DNA of 64,000 bases from Catelliglobosispora koreensis DSM 44566 (GCF_000379685.1 NZ_KB903249.1:352795-416794), one strand, 5' to 3'; shown: positions 41,271 to 50,964, counted from the first letter of the stretch. Notes: generated by a model from the letters alone, not told the origin. A program made the numbers and translations.

Positions 41271-43115
41271 ATGCGACGGCAGGTCGCGGTCCTCATCTCC
41301 ACGCTCGCGCTCACGGCTACAGCGCTCATCGCTGGCCCGGCGTCGAGCGCCCCCACCCCAGCGGACGCCCCCTCCGCTCAGTATCGCATCGACGGGCCGC
41401 GCACGTTCGCGGACCGTAACGCGGTGGCCCGCACTGGCGCGGCCATCGACTTCATCGAGCACGGCATCATCCACGTCACGGCGACCCCGGCTGAGATCCG
41501 GGCGATCCAGCGGCTCGGGTTCAAGGCCAACCTCGTCCCGCAGCCCGCGCAAGCTGCCGGTGACGTTGGCATCATGGACTTCCCGTCGGCGGACTCGCTG
41601 TATCACAACTACGCCGAGACCAACGCCGAACTCAACCAGATCGTGGCCGACCATCCGGGCATCGCGCGGTTGTTCAACATCGGCACCACGTATGAAGGCC
41701 GCACGATCTATGGCGTCAAGATTTCCGACAACGTCGCGACCGACGAGAACGAGCCGGAGATTCTGTTCAATGCCAACCAGCATGCCCGTGAGCACCTGAC
41801 GGCGGAGCAGGCGCTGTACTTGGCGAACATCCTGACCAACGAGTACGGGTCGACCTCGCAGATCACGAACCTCGTTAACAGCCGCGAGTTCTGGATCATC
41901 CCGATGGTCAACCCGGACGGTGTCGAGTACGACATCGCCACCGGCTCGTACCGCAGCTGGCGCAAGAACCGGCAGCCGAACTCGACCGCTGTCGGCACCG
42001 ACCTCAACCGCAACTGGGCCTATCAATGGGGCTGCTGCGGCGGATCGTCGAGTTCAGGTTCCTCGGAGACCTATCGCGGCCCGTCTGCCTTCTCGGCACC
42101 GGAAACCCAGCGGCTGCGCGACTTCGTGCTGTCACGGCGGATCGGCGGCGTGCAGCAGATCAAGGTCAATGTGGACATTCACACCTACTCCCAGCTGATC
42201 CTGTGGCCCTACGGCTACAAGACGGCTGACACGGGCAGCGATATGACGGCCGATCAGCGCAACACGTTCGCCACGATCGGGCAGCAAATGGCGGCGACGA
42301 ACAGCTACACGCCCGAGCAGGCAAGCGATCTGTACATCGCCGACGGCATCATCATCGACTGGATGTTCAACAACCAGGGCATCTTCGCGTACACGTTTGA
42401 GCTCTACCCGGGATCGAGCGGTTCCGGTGGCGGTTTCTATCCGCCCGACGAGCAGATCGCCCCGCAAACGCAACGCAACCGGGCGGCCTTCCTGATGCTG
42501 TCGGAATACGCCGACTGCGTTTACCGCGCGATCGGCAAAGAAGCGCAGTATTGCGGGACGGGCACGCCACCCACGACGGTCTGGCAGGACACCTTCGAGA
42601 CCGCGACCGGCTGGACCATCAACCCCAACGGGACCGACACCGCGACCACCGGAGCGTGGGAACGCGGCGACCCGGCGGACACGAACTCCAGCGGCGCCAA
42701 GCAACTCGGCACGACGGTCAGTGGCGTCAACGACCTGGTCACCGGACGTCTCGCGGGAGCAGGAGCAGGAGACTACGACATTGATGGGGGTACGACGTCA
42801 GCACGCTCTCCGGCGGTGACGTTGCCGTCCACGGGAACGCTCAATGTCTCCCTGTCGTGGTACCTAGCCCACGGCAGCAACTCCTCGACAGCTGATTTCT
42901 TCCGGGTCAGTATTGTCCACAATGGAGGAACGACCGTTCTGTTCACCCAAGCGGGTGCCGCGGCGAACCGCAACGGCGCCTGGGGCACAGGCACCTGGAA
43001 CATCTCGGCTTACGCCGGGCAGTCGGTGCGGATTCTCGTCGAGGCGGCTGACGCGTCGGGCGCGAGCCTGGTAGAAGCCGGCGTCGACGACGTCCGTATC
43101 ACGCAACAGCTTTAA
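41271..43115 (+). CDS. Secreted M14 zinc carboxypeptidase (copy 1)
   Basis: 614 residues starting after AAGGAGG. Signal peptide (1-27, [22 protein letters not shown]), propeptide-like region (about 30-105), M14 domain (about 110-435) and a C-terminal beta-sandwich domain (about 447-614, [27 protein letters not shown]). Zinc ligands H and E are in [11 protein letters not shown] (HxxE) and H in [10 protein letters not shown]; Arg in SREFW and catalytic Glu in YTFELYPG. Likely an extracellular carboxypeptidase. About 250 bp are almost identical to the second M14 gene. Confidence 0.94.
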   Translation: MRRQVAVLISTLALTATALIAGPASSAPTPADAPSAQYRIDGPRTFADRNAVARTGAAIDFIEHGIIHVTATPAEIRAIQRLGFKANLVPQPAQAAGDVGIMDFPSADSLYHNYAETNAELNQIVADHPGIARLFNIGTTYEGRTIYGVKISDNVATDENEPEILFNANQHAREHLTAEQALYLANILTNEYGSTSQITNLVNSREFWIIPMVNPDGVEYDIATGSYRSWRKNRQPNSTAVGTDLNRNWAYQWGCCGGSSSSGSSETYRGPSAFSAPETQRLRDFVLSRRIGGVQQIKVNVDIHTYSQLILWPYGYKTADTGSDMTADQRNTFATIGQQMAATNSYTPEQASDLYIADGIIIDWMFNNQGIFAYTFELYPGSSGSGGGFYPPDEQIAPQTQRNRAAFLMLSEYADCVYRAIGKEAQYCGTGTPPTTVWQDTFETATGWTINPNGTDTATTGAWERGDPADTNSSGAKQLGTTVSGVNDLVTGRLAGAGAGDYDIDGGTTSARSPAVTLPSTGTLNVSLSWYLAHGSNSSTADFFRVSIVHNGGTTVLFTQAGAAANRNGAWGTGTWNISAYAGQSVRILVEAADASGASLVEAGVDDVRITQQL

Positions 43116-43127
43116 TCACCCCCCACC

Positions 43128-43166
43128 GGCGGGCGCACGTTCCCTTAGCGGAGGCGTGCGCCCGCC
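43128..43166 (+). terminator. Hairpin terminator after M14 copy 1
   Basis: A perfect 12-bp stem GGCGGGCGCACG / CGTGCGCCCGCC around a 15-nt loop, 13 bp after the stop. There is no U tract, which is common for actinobacterial terminators. Confidence 0.75.
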
Positions 43167-43190
43167 CTACCTAGAAGCGGAAGGCCAGGC

Positions 43191-44480
43191 ATGGAGACGG
43201 TCGTCGTCACCTTTGAAGGCGAGGGCAGCGGCACGAGCGAGCTCGCCTGGGGTCAGCTTGACGCGTGGATGACGGTGCGGCGCCTGCGCTCCTGGATGCC
43301 ACTGGGCGGGGTCAAGCCGCTAGACCCCGGCACGACCATCGACGACATCGCTGAGGAGCTGCGTTACTTGCTCAGCCGGTACCAGGTGCTGAGAACGAAG
43401 CTGTTGCTCGACGACCCGGAACTTCCCCGCCAGGTGGTTTATGCCTCCGGCGAGATCGCGCTGGAAATCGTCGAGGCTAGCGAGGCCGACCCTGACACCT
43501 TGCATCAACGTTATCGGGACACCGATTTGGACTTCGCCGCCGAGTGGCCGATCCGGATGGGCGTGATCCGTCACGAAGGCGTCCTGACGCACATGGTGGT
43601 GCTGATGAGCCATCTAGCCGCTGACGCCCATGGCGCGCGGGTGATGCTGCGTGAGATAGCCACCCGCACAAAGGAACCCGTCGCGGGAATGCAGCCCCTG
43701 GAACAAGCACGCTGGCAGCAGTCACCGGCCGGGCAGCGGCAAAATGAAGCGGCGCTTAAACATTTCGGGGCCACACTGCGCACGATCGCCGCCCGCCGCT
43801 ATCACGGCGCCCCTGACCCGCAGCGGCAACCGGTGTGGACAGCCGACTTTCGCTCTCCCGCGATGCGGCTAGCGGTCGCGGCGATCACTGAGCGCACGGC
43901 GATGGACGCGGATGCCCTGCTGCTGACCCTCTTCGCGATCGCGCTGAACCGCGTGACCGGGGTCAATCCCGTCGTCGTGCGGCCGTTGGTGGGCAACAGG
44001 TTTCGCCCCGGGCTCGCCGATGTCGTGTGCAGCGCGACGCAGCAGGGCTTGTGTGTGCTGGACATCGCGGTTGTGCCGTTCGATGAGGCGCTGACCCGGG
44101 TCAAGCGGGCGACGATGACCGCCTACAAATACGCCTACCACGACCCAGCGGCGTTCGATGCCCTGCAGCATAAGGTGTCCCGTGAGCGCGGCGAAGACAT
44201 CGACGTCTCGTGCTTCTTCAACAACCGCCGTGGGGAGATCAAACCGGCCGGGGAGGTGACACCGGAACTGATCGCTGAGGCACTCCCGCGAACCGTTCTG
44301 CAATGGACGGCTACCGACAAAGAACCCCTGCGCCGGATGTTCACGCGCGTGGAGAACGACGCGGGAGACGCGCTGCGGCTCAGCATGCTCCTCGACACGC
44401 ACTCGATGTCGCTGGCCGACGGCGAGGCGTTCCTGCGCGGCATGGAGGCCATCGCGGTGGAGGCGGCCTGCGTCAGCTAG
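43191..44480 (+). CDS. Stand-alone condensation-domain protein
   Basis: 429 residues, an NRPS condensation/acyltransferase-type chloramphenicol-acetyltransferase fold with no carrier or adenylation domain beside it. The HHxxxDG motif is atypical: SHLAADAHG, with the second His (H141) and Asp (D145) kept but the first His replaced by Ser and the Gly by Ala. Downstream cues are DALLLTLFAIALNRVTGVNPVVVRPLVGNRF and the terminal region SMLLDTHSMSLADGEAFLRGMEAIA. GGAAGG precedes the ATG. It may be an amide/ester-forming or PapA-like acyltransferase; the substrate is unknown. Confidence 0.82.
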   Translation: METVVVTFEGEGSGTSELAWGQLDAWMTVRRLRSWMPLGGVKPLDPGTTIDDIAEELRYLLSRYQVLRTKLLLDDPELPRQVVYASGEIALEIVEASEADPDTLHQRYRDTDLDFAAEWPIRMGVIRHEGVLTHMVVLMSHLAADAHGARVMLREIATRTKEPVAGMQPLEQARWQQSPAGQRQNEAALKHFGATLRTIAARRYHGAPDPQRQPVWTADFRSPAMRLAVAAITERTAMDADALLLTLFAIALNRVTGVNPVVVRPLVGNRFRPGLADVVCSATQQGLCVLDIAVVPFDEALTRVKRATMTAYKYAYHDPAAFDALQHKVSRERGEDIDVSCFFNNRRGEIKPAGEVTPELIAEALPRTVLQWTATDKEPLRRMFTRVENDAGDALRLSMLLDTHSMSLADGEAFLRGMEAIAVEAACVS

Positions 44481-46255
44481 TTCCGGGCCAGGGTGCGCAG
44501 GTTGGCCACACCGATCGCCGCGGCGGCGGTCAGCGCCAGCACGCCGAAGGCGATCCGCGCGTGGGTGATGAACAGCCAGACCAAGACGGCGATCCCGGCG
44601 GTGATCGCAAGGCCGAGCAGAAACAGCATTAGCTTGCGGCGCAGGAGGGCCTCGATGGCCATCACGATGAGCACCGCCGACACGACGATGAATAGCAGCG
44701 AGCCCAGGTTCAGCAAAAGCGCCAGGCCGAGCAGCACCAGGAGCACGGAAAGTGAGGCGCCAGACCAGAATCGGAGAAGCACACCGGCAGGGGTGTGCGT
44801 GTCGGGGACGGCACGGTGCCGCAGATGGGCGTGCGGTGAGACATTGCCGTTGCGTGCGTGCTGGATTTGATCCCGTTCGCTGACCGCTTCCCTGCGTTCG
44901 GCTTGCAGACTCGCCGCGGCCTGTTCCTGTGCGGCCAGCCGGGCGGCGGAGCTGGTTTTGTCGCGTTTGGACGCTGGGGGCATGAGGTCGATACCTGCCG
45001 CCGTGCGCCGCAACTCCTCCTGTGCGGCAACGATTTTGGTGTCAAGGCTGGCAATCAGGTCGTCGAGTTCGGCGAGGCGGGCCTCGCGGGCCAGCTTGGC
45101 GGCCTGCTCCGTTGGGGGCACCTTGTCCAGGCCCGCCCAGCCGACCGGGTCGCCCCAGGACGCCCGGACCTTGCCACTGCGTTCATAACGCGGTCCTGCG
45201 GGGGCACGTTCGCCACCGAAGGGGTCAGCGGTGTCCAATCCCCACAGTCCGCGATAGTCACGCACCCACGGCGTTTGCGCGTCGATGAGGATCGGTGTCC
45301 ACGGGCGCTCCGTGCCCGGTCCGATGTGCACGCCGTCGCCACGGCGGTAGTCGACGTAGGGGATACCTACGCCGAGGGAGGCCTGGTTACGGGTCCACGG
45401 GAACAGCAGCGCCCGTAGGCGGGTCATGATGGTGAACGCTCGCGCGAGGGCTGGCGGCTGAACGCGTACCAGATAATCGCCGGCCAGATAGGCACCGGAG
45501 TGCGACCCGGCCCCGGCATTGACCACCGGATGCGTCCCGTCAACCCACGTGATGTCGGCATCGTCGACGCGCCGGCGCAGTTCGTCGCCGGTCTCGTCAT
45601 GCGAGGAGAAGGCGATCCAGGCGAGCTTGACGTCATCGCCTTCTGGCACAAGATAAAGGGTGACCTGCTCCCAGTCGGCCTCGTGATCGTTGACACCGCT
45701 AAAGCTGGAGCGCCAGTCATTCATCGCGTAGAGGAACCAGTATTGGATGCACAGATAGCCGCCGCTGACGCTCACGTGAGCGTGATAGGCGTCGCGCAGA
45801 GGCTCGATCGCTGAATACTGCTGCTGTGCGGCGGCTGCCAGCCCGCCCGGAACCTTGCCGCGCAACGTCAGCGAAAGGCGCATGCCCGAGTCGATGATGC
45901 GCCCGAGCAGCCCGACAGCCGCAAGTCTCGAGATGCCAACGAATTTCGGGCGGCTTGGGTTCTTGCGCCAGGCTCGCAGTTCCGCCCGCTGCAACGTCCT
46001 CGGCGCGTACCGCAAGAAAAGAAACGCCTCAGGATGCTCCACCGCGTGCTCGCTGAGCGTGTTCTGATTGAGGCTGCCGTGGTCGGCTAGCAGCACTGGT
46101 GTGCGATTCGGCGGTTCCAGCATCCACAGCGACGCTCCGCGCAGGTAGTCGCCGACGGGCATGGGAAAGAACATCTCACCGCTGGTGAAACGCAGCACCG
46201 GCTCATAACGCCGGACAAGCGCCATCAGATCGAGACCCTCAGGCACACCCGTCAC
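44477..46255 (-). CDS. Vps62-like domain protein with coiled coil and C-terminal helices
   Basis: 592 residues starting at GTG. The N-terminal Vps62/NPP1-like domain (about 8-350) has YEPVLRFTSGEMFFPMPVGDYL, YLCIQYWFLYAMNDWRSSFSG, DHEADWEQVTLYLVP, AFSSHDETG and HPVVNAGAGSHSGAY. A long coiled coil (about 385-480, AKLAREARLAELDDLIASLDTKIVAAQEELRR) and four C-terminal helices (about 500-585) follow. Cytoplasmic or surface placement is unclear as there is no signal peptide. Function unknown. The stop overlaps that of the condensation gene. Confidence 0.75.
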   Translation of the reverse strand: MTGVPEGLDLMALVRRYEPVLRFTSGEMFFPMPVGDYLRGASLWMLEPPNRTPVLLADHGSLNQNTLSEHAVEHPEAFLFLRYAPRTLQRAELRAWRKNPSRPKFVGISRLAAVGLLGRIIDSGMRLSLTLRGKVPGGLAAAAQQQYSAIEPLRDAYHAHVSVSGGYLCIQYWFLYAMNDWRSSFSGVNDHEADWEQVTLYLVPEGDDVKLAWIAFSSHDETGDELRRRVDDADITWVDGTHPVVNAGAGSHSGAYLAGDYLVRVQPPALARAFTIMTRLRALLFPWTRNQASLGVGIPYVDYRRGDGVHIGPGTERPWTPILIDAQTPWVRDYRGLWGLDTADPFGGERAPAGPRYERSGKVRASWGDPVGWAGLDKVPPTEQAAKLAREARLAELDDLIASLDTKIVAAQEELRRTAAGIDLMPPASKRDKTSSAARLAAQEQAAASLQAERREAVSERDQIQHARNGNVSPHAHLRHRAVPDTHTPAGVLLRFWSGASLSVLLVLLGLALLLNLGSLLFIVVSAVLIVMAIEALLRRKLMLFLLGLAITAGIAVLVWLFITHARIAFGVLALTAAAAIGVANLRTLARN

Positions 46256-46274
46256 GACCTTCAGACCTTTCCGG

Positions 46275-46559
46275 TCAGGAACCGAGAATCACTGCTTTCT
46301 GTGCTTGAAATTCAGCCTCGCTAAGCACCCCTTGGTCGCGCAGCTGGCCCAATGTCGCCAGCTGAGCGAGCTTGTTGTCCATACCGCCGCCAGATGGCGG
46401 GGCGGGAGGAGGCGCTTGCTGCTGCTGATACTGGGCGGCGTGCTGTTGTTGTTCCTGTGCCGCCCAGCGGCCCGCCTGGCGCCGGGAAACGTTGTTTGAC
46501 ACCGCTGTGGCAGTGCCTGCGACCACTGCGGTGCGTGCGACCGCGCGAAGTAGACCCAT
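46275..46559 (-). CDS. SHOCT domain small protein
   Basis: 94 residues. N-terminal Ala-rich segment (GLLRAVARTAVVAGTATAVSNNVSRRQAG), a Gln/Pro-rich linker and a C-terminal SHOCT domain (LAQLATLGQLRDQGVLSEAEFQAQKAVIL), a short oligomerisation module. GGGAGG lies just upstream of the ATG. It sits between the Vps62-like gene and DUF6325 on the same strand. Confidence 0.88.
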   Translation of the reverse strand: MGLLRAVARTAVVAGTATAVSNNVSRRQAGRWAAQEQQQHAAQYQQQQAPPPAPPSGGGMDNKLAQLATLGQLRDQGVLSEAEFQAQKAVILGS

Positions 46560-46573
46560 GATGATGCCTCCCG

Positions 46574-47002
46574 TTACTTAGCCGAGCTCGCGGTCAGCAG
46601 TTCGTCGGCTGGTATCCGGCCTGAGGCGACTAGCTGTGCGCCGCCGCGGCGCAGAGCCATCGCGAATGGTGCTGCCCAAGCGTTTTCGTAAACGAGAATG
46701 CCGGCGGCGTTGCCTGGCTCGATAGCGGCGCCCGCTTCCCGCAGATCCTCATCGGTGAGCAAGCCAGAAGACGCGCCCTCAAACACGGTGAAGTCAGGCT
46801 GCACCTCACCCGGGATGTCGTCGAAAGCCAGGCGGCGCACCGATCCGGCGTCGTCTTTCATCATGAAGGCCAAATCGAGAATCCGGATGGTACCGCGATC
46901 AACCAGATCTAGCAGAATCGGAATTCCTTCGCCGGTCATCTTGTTGCCCTTGAATTCGACGACCAGGTAGTCGACGGGTCCCATGGTTTGCAAATCACTC
47001 AT
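46574..47002 (-). CDS. DUF6325 family protein
   Basis: 142 residues from MSDLQTMGPVDYLVVEFKGNKMTG, the typical DUF6325 opening. The body is an alpha/beta domain with GIPILLDLVDRGTIRILDLAFMMKDDAG and, at the end, GILVYENAWAAPFAMALRRGGAQLVASGRIPADELL, which resembles DUF1269-like membrane-stress proteins. It is commonly encoded beside SHOCT proteins in actinobacteria, as here (14-bp gap). Function unknown. The longer upstream frame (23 codons) lacks family similarity. Confidence 0.83.
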   Translation of the reverse strand: MSDLQTMGPVDYLVVEFKGNKMTGEGIPILLDLVDRGTIRILDLAFMMKDDAGSVRRLAFDDIPGEVQPDFTVFEGASSGLLTDEDLREAGAAIEPGNAAGILVYENAWAAPFAMALRRGGAQLVASGRIPADELLTASSAK

Positions 47003-47129
47003 GCCGCACTCCCCCCGAGATGCCGGGTTCCAGCCTAATCCGGCACAGCTGAGGTCACCGCAGATTCGCAAATGGCGTTCGGCGAGCTCGCCGCCGGCCT
47101 ACGCTCAGAAGATCGATGAGGAGGCTGTC

Positions 47130-47528
47130 ATGACTACAGCTACCGGCACACGCATGGGCGGGACCGCCACAGGCTCCTATAGCTTCGCGGGAATGCTTGC
47201 GCTCATGCTCGGCGGATTCAACATCATTGAGGGATTCTTCGCACTCCTGAACGACAGGTACATCGCGCTCGCTGACGGGGAGTTCTACGTCCTGGACCGC
47301 ACGGGCTGGGGCTGGACGCACATCATCTTGGGGCTCGTCCTGCTCGGGGTCGGTTTCGGCCTCTTGAATGGTCAGGCATGGGCGCGGATGGTCGGTATCG
47401 CGCTGGCGGTTCTGGCCGCCATCGTGCAGATGATCTATCTGCCGATCTACCCGTTCTGGGCGCTGATCAACATCGCCCTCTTCGTGGTCGTCATCTGGTC
47501 GCTAGCCTCGCCGCGCGGCATGGAGTGA
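47130..47528 (+). CDS. DUF7144 family membrane protein
   Basis: 132 residues with four helices (YSFAGMLALMLGGFNIIEGFFALL, WTHIILGLVLLGVGFGLL, MVGIALAVLAAIVQMIYLPIYPFW, LINIALFVVVIWSLA). GAGGAGG sits 5 nt before the ATG. Loop motifs GGFNIIEGFFAL, WGWTHIILG and GQAWAR are characteristic of the family. It is divergent from the DUF6325/SHOCT pair and is probably an envelope-stress protein, but its role is not known. Confidence 0.85.
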   Translation: MTTATGTRMGGTATGSYSFAGMLALMLGGFNIIEGFFALLNDRYIALADGEFYVLDRTGWGWTHIILGLVLLGVGFGLLNGQAWARMVGIALAVLAAIVQMIYLPIYPFWALINIALFVVVIWSLASPRGME

Positions 47529-47541
47529 GCGGGGGCCGGAG

Positions 47542-48372
47542 GTGTGCCGCTGGCTTGCCTACTCGGGTTCACCGCTCCTGCTTGAGGAGATTCTGTTCAA
47601 GCCGGACCACTCGCTGATAACCCAAAGCAGGCATTCCAAACTGGGCGTGGAAACCACCAACGGCGACGGCTTCGGGGTGGGCTGGTATGGCAGAGGCCCA
47701 GAGCGGCCAGCCTTGTTCCGCAGCATCAGTCCGGCATGGAACGACCGCAACCTGGCCAGCCTGGCCACGAGCGTCACCGCCCCGATCTTCCTCGCGCACA
47801 TCCGGGCCTCAACAGGGACACCGGTGCAGGAGACCAACTGTCACCCGTTTCGCCACCGCAACTGGCTGTGGATGCACAATGGCGCGCTGGCTCAGTTCAA
47901 GCGCATGAAGCGAGACCTCGTGCTGGCGGTCAGTCCACAGTTGTATCCGGAGATCGAAGGGTCCACTGACTCGGAGCTCATGTTCTATCTGGCGCTGACC
48001 TTTGGGCTGCAAGACGATCCGCCAGGTGCGGTCGAGCGCATGGTGGGGTTCATCGAAACCGTTGCCGCGCAACATGGTGTCAACCACGCGGTGCAGATGA
48101 CAGTCGCCGCTTCAGACGGGGTGCGGCTGTGGTCGTTCCGCTATTCCACCGCCGGGCAGTCGCGATCCTTGTTCTACAGCACCGATGTTCGTTCCCTGCG
48201 CGAGCTGCATCCAGGGCACAACCTGCTGCAGCGGGTGTCCGACGAGTCACGGCTCATTGTCTCTGAGCCGCTTGGTGAGCTGGAAGGCGCTTGGAACGCT
48301 GTCCCCGAATCCACTTATGGCGTCATCCAAGACGGGGAAGACCTGATGCGCCCCTTCGTGCCACGTAAATGA
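47542..48372 (+). CDS. Class II glutamine amidotransferase (EgtC-like)
   Basis: 276 residues starting GTG TGC, so Cys2 is the N-terminal nucleophile after Met removal (MCRWLAYSGSPLLLEEILF). Ntn-hydrolase motifs are TTNGDGFGVGWYG, LAHIRASTGTPVQETNCHPF, WMHNGALAQF and GSTDSELMFYLAL. Related proteins include EgtC (ergothioneine) and generic class II amidotransferases; no ergothioneine genes are near, so the substrate is left open. It is in an operon with the GH15 gene downstream. Confidence 0.92.
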   Translation: MCRWLAYSGSPLLLEEILFKPDHSLITQSRHSKLGVETTNGDGFGVGWYGRGPERPALFRSISPAWNDRNLASLATSVTAPIFLAHIRASTGTPVQETNCHPFRHRNWLWMHNGALAQFKRMKRDLVLAVSPQLYPEIEGSTDSELMFYLALTFGLQDDPPGAVERMVGFIETVAAQHGVNHAVQMTVAASDGVRLWSFRYSTAGQSRSLFYSTDVRSLRELHPGHNLLQRVSDESRLIVSEPLGELEGAWNAVPESTYGVIQDGEDLMRPFVPRK

Positions 48373-48383
48373 GAGGTGACGTC

Positions 48384-50243
48384 ATGAGTATGCCGCTGGC
48401 GTCACCGTTTCCGCCGATCGCCGACTACGCGTTCTTGTCCGACTGCCACACGGGGGCACTGGTCGCCCCGGACGGATCCGTTGACTGGCTTTGTGTTCCG
48501 GCGTTTGACGCACCGAGCATCTTTGGCGCGCTGCTCGACCGGGAGGCTGGCAGTTTCAGATTCGCTCCCTACGGCATTTTCCATCCGGTGGCGCGCAGCT
48601 ACGTAGCGGGAACGAATGTCCTGGAAACAACGTGGCGCACCAGGACCGGCTGGATCGTGGTGCGCGATGCCCTCACCATTGGCCCGTCGTCAGACGTTGA
48701 TGTCGTGACGCCACACACGCGGCCACCCGCTGATACCGACGCCGACCATCTTCTCGTGCGCACGGTCGAGTGCATCTCCGGGAGTGTCGAGATTGAACTA
48801 ACTTGCGATCCGGTGTTCGACTACGGGCGAACCCCGGCGGAGTGGAAGATGAGCGACGGCAACCGGCACACCGCTGACGCCACGGGCGAAGGAGTGACTG
48901 TCCGCCTGAGTTCTGATCTCGCGATCGGGGTGGAAGGCAGCCGGGTGCGCGGGCGGCGCGTGCTGCGCGAAGGAGACCACGCGTTCTGTGCGCTGTCGTG
49001 GGCTGGCGAGCTGGCGGTGCCGGCCAACGCCGCCGACGCGCGCGACAAGATCGCCGCGACGGTTAGTTTCTGGCGTGGCTGGGTTTCCAACTCCCGGATG
49101 CCCGATCACCGCTGGCGTGAGGCGCTGCAACGGTCCGCGCTCGTGATCAAAGGATTGACCTACATGCCGACTGGCGCGACGATCGCAGCGTTGACGACGT
49201 CGTTGCCGGAAACCCCTGGCGGAGAACGGAACTGGGACTACCGCTACACCTGGATCCGCGACACGACGTACACGTTGCGGGCGCTGCACTATCTGCTGCT
49301 GGACTGGGAAGCCAACGACTTCATGCAGTTCGTCGCCGACGTTGCGCCCACGGAGGATGGCTCGTTGCAGATCATGTATGGCATCGATGGCCGCCGCGAT
49401 CTCACGGAAAGCACACGCGATGAACTGTCGGGATACGAGGGTGCCCGGCCGGTGCGCATCGGCAACGGTGCCTTCGATCAGCGGCAAAACGACGTCTACG
49501 GCGCGGTTCTCGATTCGATTCTGCTGCACACGCGCAAGAGCCAGCGGCTGCCCAGGCGCCTGTGGCCCATCGTGGTCTCCCAAGCCGAAGGTGCCATGCG
49601 CGCCTGGGAGCAACCGGATCAGGGGATCTGGGAGGCACGCGGCGAGCCGCAGCACTATGTGTCGTCCAAATTGATGTGCTGGGTGGCGCTGGACCGGGCG
49701 GCCAAACTCGCCGAGATCCGCGGCGATCCGTCGCATGCCAAGGGCTGGCAAGTCGTGGCCGACGAGATCAGAGCCGACATTCTCGCCAGAGGCGTGAGTG
49801 ACAAGGGTGTGCTGCGCCAGCACTACGACACCGATGCCCTTGACGCCTCAGCCTTGCTCGCCGGGATCTTCAAGTTCCTGCCGCCCGACAGTGACATTTT
49901 GCGTGCCACGGTCGACGCGATCGCCACTGGACTGACCGAAGATGGCTTCGTGCTGCGCTACCACACCCACGAAACCGACGACGGCCTCAGCGGCAAGGAA
50001 GGCAGCTTCATCATCTGCTCGTTCTGGCTCGTGTCCAATCTCGCCATCATTGGTGAAATGGACCGTGCGCGTGACCTCATGGAAAAGCTCCTGCGCATCG
50101 CCTCGCCCCTGGGCCTTTACGCCGAGGAGTTCGACACCCGGTCGGCCCGGCACCTGGGCAACTTCCCGCAGGCGTTCTCCCACTTGGCGCTCATCGACGC
50201 GGCCGCCCGCATTATCATGACGGAGTTCACCGAGGGGCTGTAG
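48384..50243 (+). CDS. GH15 glucoamylase/trehalase family protein
   Basis: 619 residues from MSMPLASPFPPIADYAFLSDCHTG with GAGAGGTGA upstream. An N-terminal beta domain (about 1-230; DYAFLSDCHTGALVAPDGSVDWLCVPAFDAPSIFGALLD) and a C-terminal (alpha/alpha)6 barrel (about 245-619; NWDYRYTWIRDTTYTLRALHYLL with the Trp-Asp-Tyr-Arg substrate motif, GNGAFDQRQNDVYGAVLDSI, GIWEARGEPQHYVSSKLMCWVALDRA with the general acid Glu). Actinobacterial members with this opening act as trehalases or maltooligosyl glucosidases. The stop overlaps the convergent Pr6Pr gene by 17 bp. Confidence 0.92.
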   Translation: MSMPLASPFPPIADYAFLSDCHTGALVAPDGSVDWLCVPAFDAPSIFGALLDREAGSFRFAPYGIFHPVARSYVAGTNVLETTWRTRTGWIVVRDALTIGPSSDVDVVTPHTRPPADTDADHLLVRTVECISGSVEIELTCDPVFDYGRTPAEWKMSDGNRHTADATGEGVTVRLSSDLAIGVEGSRVRGRRVLREGDHAFCALSWAGELAVPANAADARDKIAATVSFWRGWVSNSRMPDHRWREALQRSALVIKGLTYMPTGATIAALTTSLPETPGGERNWDYRYTWIRDTTYTLRALHYLLLDWEANDFMQFVADVAPTEDGSLQIMYGIDGRRDLTESTRDELSGYEGARPVRIGNGAFDQRQNDVYGAVLDSILLHTRKSQRLPRRLWPIVVSQAEGAMRAWEQPDQGIWEARGEPQHYVSSKLMCWVALDRAAKLAEIRGDPSHAKGWQVVADEIRADILARGVSDKGVLRQHYDTDALDASALLAGIFKFLPPDSDILRATVDAIATGLTEDGFVLRYHTHETDDGLSGKEGSFIICSFWLVSNLAIIGEMDRARDLMEKLLRIASPLGLYAEEFDTRSARHLGNFPQAFSHLALIDAAARIIMTEFTEGL

Positions 50244-50892
50244 GCAGTTTGCGGTCCAGGAATTTCAGCAGCAGCGCGATAGCCGCAGCGATGACGACGA
50301 CCATGGCGGTGTTGAACAGCGCCTTGCCATAGCCGAGTTCCGCCGCGTTCAGGAACGGATAGGGATACCAGTCCGTTATCGCCCCGCGCACGAAGGTGTA
50401 CGCGATCCAGGCCAGCGGCCACACGAAAGCCCACCCGAGCGTGTGCCAGGAGATGCGTGGCCGGGGTCCAAACAGGAGCCACCCGCCGACCGTCCACCAC
50501 GGCGCGAAGTAGTGGAACCCGTCGTTGATGAGACCCGAGATTCCTTCGTGATGCACTTCGCTGGCAAGCACAGTGGCGAAGATGAACCCGGTGATGATGA
50601 TGCCGAGTAACGCGTCGAGACGCAGGATGCGCCAGAACTTTCCGTCCCGCGACGGATTCGCCACCAAGCTCACCGCCGCGATGACGACGAGGACGTTGCT
50701 CTGGATGGTGAAGTAGCTAAACAAGTTGACGAGGCGGGCGCCCACGCCGAGGGATGAAGTGGCGTCGCCTGAGTTGACGTCGGTGCCACCGGTGAAGATC
50801 AGCGCGAACTGCAGCACGAAGGACGCCAGCACCACCGCCGCGAGGAGAGTGTGCCAGTAACGGCTCTGCCGTGCCGTTAGTCTAATCGCCAC
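50227..50892 (-). CDS. Pr6Pr family membrane protein
   Basis: 221 residues, six helices (HTLLAAVVLASFVLQFALIF, ARLVNLFSYFTIQSNVLVVIAAVSLV, ALLGIIITGFIFATVLAS, DGFHYFAPWWTVGGWLLFGP, GWAFVWPLAWIAYTFVRGAI, FNTAMVVVIAAAIALLLKF). The FSYFTIQSN, HHEG, HYFAPWW and the ITDWYPYPFLN motif fit the Pr6Pr (FAR-17a/AIG1-like) family, whose biochemical role in bacteria is not settled. Confidence 0.88.
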   Translation of the reverse strand: MAIRLTARQSRYWHTLLAAVVLASFVLQFALIFTGGTDVNSGDATSSLGVGARLVNLFSYFTIQSNVLVVIAAVSLVANPSRDGKFWRILRLDALLGIIITGFIFATVLASEVHHEGISGLINDGFHYFAPWWTVGGWLLFGPRPRISWHTLGWAFVWPLAWIAYTFVRGAITDWYPYPFLNAAELGYGKALFNTAMVVVIAAAIALLLKFLDRKLPTAPR

Positions 50893-50964
50893 AAAACGGG
50901 ATCATACGGCTGCGGAGCCTAGCGCTATCTCAAGGCCACGTCCATTCTTGAAGATTTAGATATA

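Noticed and set aside
48798-49823. 341-codon frame antisense to the GH15 gene
   Set aside because: GC-rich DNA gives long antisense frames; no domain, no start signal, and the GH15 frame is clearly real.
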